Origin: JdFR-22 sp964534325 | GTDB lineage: Archaea; Halobacteriota; Archaeoglobi; Archaeoglobales; Archaeoglobaceae | DNA: 64,000 bases | Assembly (NCBI GenBank): GCA_964534325.1 | Contig: CAZHOR010000010.1 | Location: 26,631 to 90,630 of the forward strand | Direction: 5' to 3' | Shown: piece by piece, positions 60,257 through 64,000 of the stretch | Layout: every line of letters begins with the position of its first letter | How positions within the stretch are numbered: position 1 is the first letter of the stretch | Position numbers and translations under genes: made by a program | Notes under the pieces: generated by a model | Databases searched by the model: none | Seen by the model: only the letters and a program-made list of their open reading frames with translations | Told to the model about the DNA's origin: nothing

Positions 60257-60892
60257 TTGAGAACCGGACATCTGGTATTGATAATGATTGCACTGTTCAC
60301 GATGGGTCTGGTAGTTCTTCCTACCACTGTATCCCTTCTGGCTGGCCAGCACTCTTTCTACGAGGTCAATGAAGGATACGAAAGCAGGTGCATAAAATGT
60401 CATGCTGACATATATGAGGAGCTCAGGAGCGGGTCCAACCACTCCACAATAGATGGTAGCAATGATTTCAGCGGACAGGAATGTTTTGGATGTCATCGGG
60501 CTAACGTCAGCATTACTTACGCCAACGCCAGCATTAACCAGCCGGGTGAAGAAGCGCACGCCGCAACCATAAGTGATTGTGGGTACTGCCACTTTGACCA
60601 GAACAACAGCTTTAACGCTCCCGTAACAGGTGGATTTGGCTTATCCAATATGGAGCCTGATACCGGAATATATGCATCACACTACAGTTTAGTTATTCAA
60701 TCCAGAGAAGGTGAACTGGTCTCAAATCACAGTGAAAGCTGTATTGCCTGTCACACTAACTCCAGGGTGGAGATCAACTTCAACGTGAGCGTGAACTCCA
60801 GGGTATCCGTGAACAACACCGCTGAAGGATGGGAGTTCGAGTCCATTCAACCCATAGGCTTCGACAATTACACCGAAACCAAAGCTGAATAA
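60257..60892 (+). CDS. Membrane-anchored tetraheme cytochrome c
   Basis: A 211-residue protein with an N-terminal signal anchor (about 4-27) and four CxxCH sites: CIKCH, CFGCH, CGYCH and CIACH. The head LLAGQHSFYEVNEGYESRC matches the pentaheme protein at 61-62 kb, so the two are paralogues. TTG 60257 is chosen because AGGGG lies five bases upstream and because the predicted N-terminus then lines up with the paralogue; the GTG at 60227 would add ten residues. No CTERM signal is present, so the N-terminal helix anchors it. Electrons could pass between membrane and surface. Confidence 0.82.
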   Translation: MRTGHLVLIMIALFTMGLVVLPTTVSLLAGQHSFYEVNEGYESRCIKCHADIYEELRSGSNHSTIDGSNDFSGQECFGCHRANVSITYANASINQPGEEAHAATISDCGYCHFDQNNSFNAPVTGGFGLSNMEPDTGIYASHYSLVIQSREGELVSNHSESCIACHTNSRVEINFNVSVNSRVSVNNTAEGWEFESIQPIGFDNYTETKAE

Positions 60893-60923
60893 CCATAACA
60901 TTTTGAAGCCATCAAATTTTGGA

Positions 60924-61133
60924 GAACTATGAACTATGAACTATGAACTATGAACTATGAACTATGAACTATGAACTANNNNNNNNNNNNNNNNNNNNNN
61001 NNNNNNNNNNNNNNNNNNNNNNNNNNNNNNNNNNNNNNNNNNNNNNNNNNNNNNNNNNNNNNNNNNNNNNNNNNNNNNGAACTATGAACTATGAACTATG
61101 AACTATGAACTATGAACTATGAACTATGAACTA
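60924..61133. repeat. Tandem 7-bp repeat (GAACTAT)n interrupted by a 100-N scaffold gap
   Basis: Seven copies of GAACTAT plus GAACTA (60924-60978, 55 bases) precede the N run, and the same 55-base string resumes after it (61079-61133). The gap (60979-61078) is exactly 100 N, a usual placeholder, so its true size is unknown. Equal 55-base flanks suggest the assembly graph broke at a k-mer-length repeat. The region lies between two convergent cytochrome genes. Confidence 0.9.
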
Positions 61134-61149
61134 AAGTCTCATTATGTCT

Positions 61150-62028
61150 TTAGGTATAGGTATTGCCTGAATCTACATCACCGGGCCAATTCTCTCTGGA
61201 GGTCGTTCCTTCTCCGGAAGTGTTTCCCCAGACGGTTACATTGGCTGTTCCGTTCACTTCCAGCTCTTTTATATCCCACTTAGAGACTTCAAATTTGGAG
61301 GTTACCACTTTGAACTCCAGGGTTGTAGCGTGGGCCCAATCGATCTTTACTGGGATTGCGGTATGACAGCCTATACAGCCCTCATTTTCATCTTTTTGCA
61401 CAGAATTACCAACAGAGCTATTGACAAACCTTATGTGTGTTGCTTCGCTTCCAGTATCCCCTGTCCCCTCAGTTAGTCCAAAACCGCCTGCCGGAGGTAT
61501 CTGTTTGCCTGTCCAACTATTTCCTTTGTTTCCCTTTTCTTTTGAGGCGCCTTTGCCGTGGCATTTCCGGCAATTCTCTTTTGGACCGAACCAGTAAGGA
61601 TTGTCACCACCTTTGTATCCTGCATGATTCCCTCCAACAGTATATGTTTCGAACTCTTTTTTGGTTACATATCGATGGCAATCCATGCAGGCCACAGTGG
61701 CAGCAGCGTGAGCGTATTCTCCGGGAATAGCTTCACTGGTGCTGTCTTCAACTGCAGCGAACTGATAGGTACCGAGTTTGACCCTATGGCATTGGGAGCA
61801 CTTCATCCTCCCGTAACCTGTCTCACCGGTATGGGGGCCCATTTGGGCCTCCATTTCATCAGCGATGTCGGCATGACATTTCTCACATCTAATGCCACTG
61901 TTTAACATGTTTTGCTCTTCTGCCAGGTCGTACCAGTCGTGCTGCCCTGCAAAAAGACTAACAGCCTGGGGAAGAAAAATGAAAGCCATCGCAAATAAAG
62001 CTATGAAAACCAAAATCCTGATACTCAA
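61150..62028 (-). CDS. Membrane-anchored pentaheme cytochrome c
   Basis: A 292-residue protein with a signal anchor (about 4-25) and five CxxCH sites: CEKCH, CSQCH, CMDCH, CRKCH and CIGCH. LFAGQHDWYDLAEEQNMLNSG and EKCHADIADEM align with the tetraheme paralogue. The C-terminus has a beta-rich segment and several NxS/T sites but no CTERM signal. TTG 62028 has GGTGATCG upstream. The convergent gene across the repeat is the tetraheme; both probably arose by duplication, with one or more haem sites gained or lost. Confidence 0.85.
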   Translation of the reverse strand: MSIRILVFIALFAMAFIFLPQAVSLFAGQHDWYDLAEEQNMLNSGIRCEKCHADIADEMEAQMGPHTGETGYGRMKCSQCHRVKLGTYQFAAVEDSTSEAIPGEYAHAAATVACMDCHRYVTKKEFETYTVGGNHAGYKGGDNPYWFGPKENCRKCHGKGASKEKGNKGNSWTGKQIPPAGGFGLTEGTGDTGSEATHIRFVNSSVGNSVQKDENEGCIGCHTAIPVKIDWAHATTLEFKVVTSKFEVSKWDIKELEVNGTANVTVWGNTSGEGTTSRENWPGDVDSGNTYT

Positions 62029-62226
62029 ACGATCACCAACTATTATTCTAACTAATTACTTTTTTGCAATATCAAAAATAGAATTTATATACTTTTTGAT
62101 TTTATTCATATTTTAATGACCTATGTTTAAGGTTATTATTGTGAGATAAGAAAAAAGATGTTAACTGAGGGCAATGGCTGAAAAAATGGTGAACAAAAAT
62201 GAATTTAAAAAGTGTTTTATCTGGTT

Positions 62227-63819
62227 TTATCTGGTTTCCACTCCCATAGTCTCCAGGTAGTTTTTCACGTCCTGTATGGGGACTTCTTTTCTGTGGAATA
62301 TGCCTGCTGCTAGTGCCGCCTCCACATCCGTCTGGGAAAATACTTCGTAGAAATGCTCAACTCTTCCGGCACCACTGGAGGCGATGATGGGGATGCTCAC
62401 CCCGTTCTTGACTTGATTTATCAGCTCAATATCGTAGCCCATGTTGGTACCGTCCCTATCCATGCAGTTGAGCAGTATTTCTCCTGCACCCAGTCTCTCG
62501 CATACCTGTGCCAGCTGGAGAGCGTCTACGTCTCTGCCTTCCCTTCCGCCTTTTACTGTGCACTGATACCAGCAGTATTCCTCTCCATTGGGACCTAAGA
62601 GGTCGGTTTTAATGGTGGTGTGTTTTGTCTCTTGGGGTGAGTTAACGTAAACTCTTCTGGGGTCGATGGATACTACCACAGCCTGATTCCCGTAAACCCA
62701 GGATATCTGCTCAATAGAGCTTTTACCACTCCTCTCCCCAGTTCTGAGGTACTCTTCAACAGTATACACTGCATCGCTTCCAATGGATATCTTGTCAGCT
62801 CCCGACCTGAAATACTCTGATGCAACGTCCAGTGCAGAGTAGTACACTCCATCTGCATCAGTGTACTCTCTTATCCCCCCACCGATGGTTAAAGGGACGA
62901 ACACCTGTTTAGAGGTCTGCTTCAATACTTCCAGCATGGGTTGATCCTTCAATGGAAAATCCCGGAACCCCGTGATGTTGAGGAAGGTTATCTCATCTGC
63001 TCCCTCATCAAAATATCTTTTGGCCAGCTCTACAGGCTTACCCAGGTTCCTGACCTCCCCTTTTTCCCTCACATCATATCTGTCACCCTTGGTGACCACC
63101 AGATCTCCGTCGTCATTTGTCCTGACGTCCAGGCAGGCAATAATCCTTTTAGCCAGCTTGGTCTCCTCGTGGGAGCTGGACGGAGTGGATGGAGATGTAC
63201 TCAGTGATAGATCTTCGGAATCCAGAAAATTTTGGAGTATCCTCAAGCCGGGCGCACCGCTCTTCTCGGGATGGAACTGGACTGCGGCGATATTCCCCTT
63301 CTGCACACCGCTTATAAATTCTCCACCGTAATCAGTGGTAGTTAAGACCCAATCAGAGTTGTACTTCTCGGGTACAGCCCTATAAGAGTGGACAAAATAG
63401 AGTTTCTCTCCATTATAACCTTCAAATAAGCTGGAATCCTTTTTAATCTTTATCCCATTCCAGCCGATCATGGGAATGGACAAGGACTCGTCCTCAAATC
63501 TCTTCACCTTACCCCTTATTATCCCCAGACCTGGGATGTCCGGCGACTCCTCGCTCCCCTCAAAAAGCGTCTGAAGGCCCAGACAGATTCCCAGAAAAGG
63601 TTTTCCTGCCTTTATATACTCCCTTAACGGCTCTACCAGGCCATCTTCAAAAAGTTTCTCCATGGCGCTGCCGAAACTACCTACACCTGGAAAGATCAAC
63701 TTATCAGCGTTTAATATATCCTCTGGACCGTGAACATCCTTAATAGAGTAACCGTGTTTCTTTATGGCGTTCCTTACACTCCTTACGTTCCCTGCCCCAT
63801 AATCAAGCAATGTTACCAT
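62227..63819 (-). CDS. hisHF: Bifunctional imidazole glycerol phosphate synthase HisHF (fused)
   Basis: A 530-residue fusion. The N-terminal 200 residues are the glutaminase HisH (DYGAGNVRSV, the nucleophile in GICLGLQ at about 75-81, and QFHPEKSG at about 182-189). After a Ser/Thr/Pro-rich linker (about 205-220), HisF follows with CLDVRTNDDGDLVVTKG and DREHN-like catalytic Asp residues. The HisF part has the long loops of eukaryotic HIS7/HISN4, such as YDVREKGEVRNLG and EEYCWYQCTVKGGREG. Bacterial and archaeal HisH and HisF are normally separate proteins without these insertions. ATG 63819 has GGGTG seven bases upstream. hisA and hisB are 14 kb away. Confidence 0.93.
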   Translation of the reverse strand: MVTLLDYGAGNVRSVRNAIKKHGYSIKDVHGPEDILNADKLIFPGVGSFGSAMEKLFEDGLVEPLREYIKAGKPFLGICLGLQTLFEGSEESPDIPGLGIIRGKVKRFEDESLSIPMIGWNGIKIKKDSSLFEGYNGEKLYFVHSYRAVPEKYNSDWVLTTTDYGGEFISGVQKGNIAAVQFHPEKSGAPGLRILQNFLDSEDLSLSTSPSTPSSSHEETKLAKRIIACLDVRTNDDGDLVVTKGDRYDVREKGEVRNLGKPVELAKRYFDEGADEITFLNITGFRDFPLKDQPMLEVLKQTSKQVFVPLTIGGGIREYTDADGVYYSALDVASEYFRSGADKISIGSDAVYTVEEYLRTGERSGKSSIEQISWVYGNQAVVVSIDPRRVYVNSPQETKHTTIKTDLLGPNGEEYCWYQCTVKGGREGRDVDALQLAQVCERLGAGEILLNCMDRDGTNMGYDIELINQVKNGVSIPIIASSGAGRVEHFYEVFSQTDVEAALAAGIFHRKEVPIQDVKNYLETMGVETR

Positions 63820-64000
63820 CTGGTTACACCCGATGGATAGAAACAACTGGTTATATTTAAGTTTTAGTTAGCTCAGGTTCAATAGAATTTCCCAGTTACT
63901 GAGACAAAGAACACCAGAATCGCCAACAGACAATCCTTATTATGATTTTAATTATTTTAAGTTGGAAAAAATTTGTAAATAATGGAAGGAATACTCCATG

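Noticed and set aside
60924..61133. Possible CRISPR array
   Set aside because: The unit is 7 bases with no spacers, so it is a simple tandem repeat.

Overview
The window is chromosomal DNA of an archaeon, most likely a euryarchaeote of the Methanomicrobia/ANME/alkane-oxidiser type. Supporting genes are archaeal-type PEP carboxylase, archaeal phosphoglycerate mutase, CofG and CofH for coenzyme F420, Rio2, endonuclease V, GatCA and the archaeal families DUF373, DUF460, DUF473 and DUF5611. Three proteins end in PGF-CTERM sorting signals. Many genes look leaderless, with an AT-rich TATA-like box about 26 bp before the start codon; others have Shine-Dalgarno sites with ATG, GTG or TTG starts. No mcr, rRNA or tRNA gene is visible, so the genus is not fixed. 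One 100-N scaffold gap (60979-61078) lies inside a tandem repeat.

Layout. 0-6.4 kb: a partial RecA-like protein, a small regulator-like protein, a two-gene exosortase/archaeosortase cassette, cytochrome c maturation genes (CcmC and a CcmD-like peptide), an MgtE/SLC41 transporter, a PP-loop protein and apgM. 6.9-10.3 kb: a copper island with a CopA ATPase, a YHS protein and a permease split into two half-genes. 10.3-19.4 kb: radical SAM proteins, a DUF5320 protein, an octaheme cytochrome of the hydroxylamine-oxidoreductase type with a surface-sorting tail, a DsrC-like protein, a transglutaminase-like protein, a SIMPL gene broken by an in-frame TAG, a DsrE-like protein and a metallo-beta-lactamase-fold hydrolase. 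19.7-31.5 kb: GH38 alpha-mannosidase, CopB-type ATPase, CBS protein, a TauE remnant, ppcA, two secreted proteins, a DtxR-type regulator with a palindromic operator, and FdhD. 31.5-44.3 kb: housekeeping genes (nfi, gatCA, tRNA thiolation, rio2, DUF460) and hypABCD.

44.6-64 kb: a chimeric glycine-betaine-binding protein, metG, hisB, hisA, two tandem secreted Hcp-like proteins, a NifX-like protein with two ferredoxin-MinD ATPases, a secreted coiled-coil protein with a lipoprotein, cofGH, a phosphoribosyltransferase with mtnP, two paralogous membrane-anchored multihaem cytochromes facing each other across the gapped repeat, and a eukaryote-like fused HisHF.

How it fits together (inference): haem export by CcmC/CcmD would serve the three multihaem cytochromes. 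One of these (the octaheme) and one Hcp-like protein carry PGF-CTERM tails that would fix them at the cell surface. Copper pumps, the FeS-cluster ATPases and Hyp maturation factors point to a metal-rich, anaerobic, redox-active lifestyle. The most unusual items are the secreted Hcp-like pair, the eukaryote-type HisHF fusion, the surface octaheme, the DsrC homologue that lost the wrong cysteine, and a 52-bp divergent promoter whose single TATA box sits at leaderless distance from two start codons.
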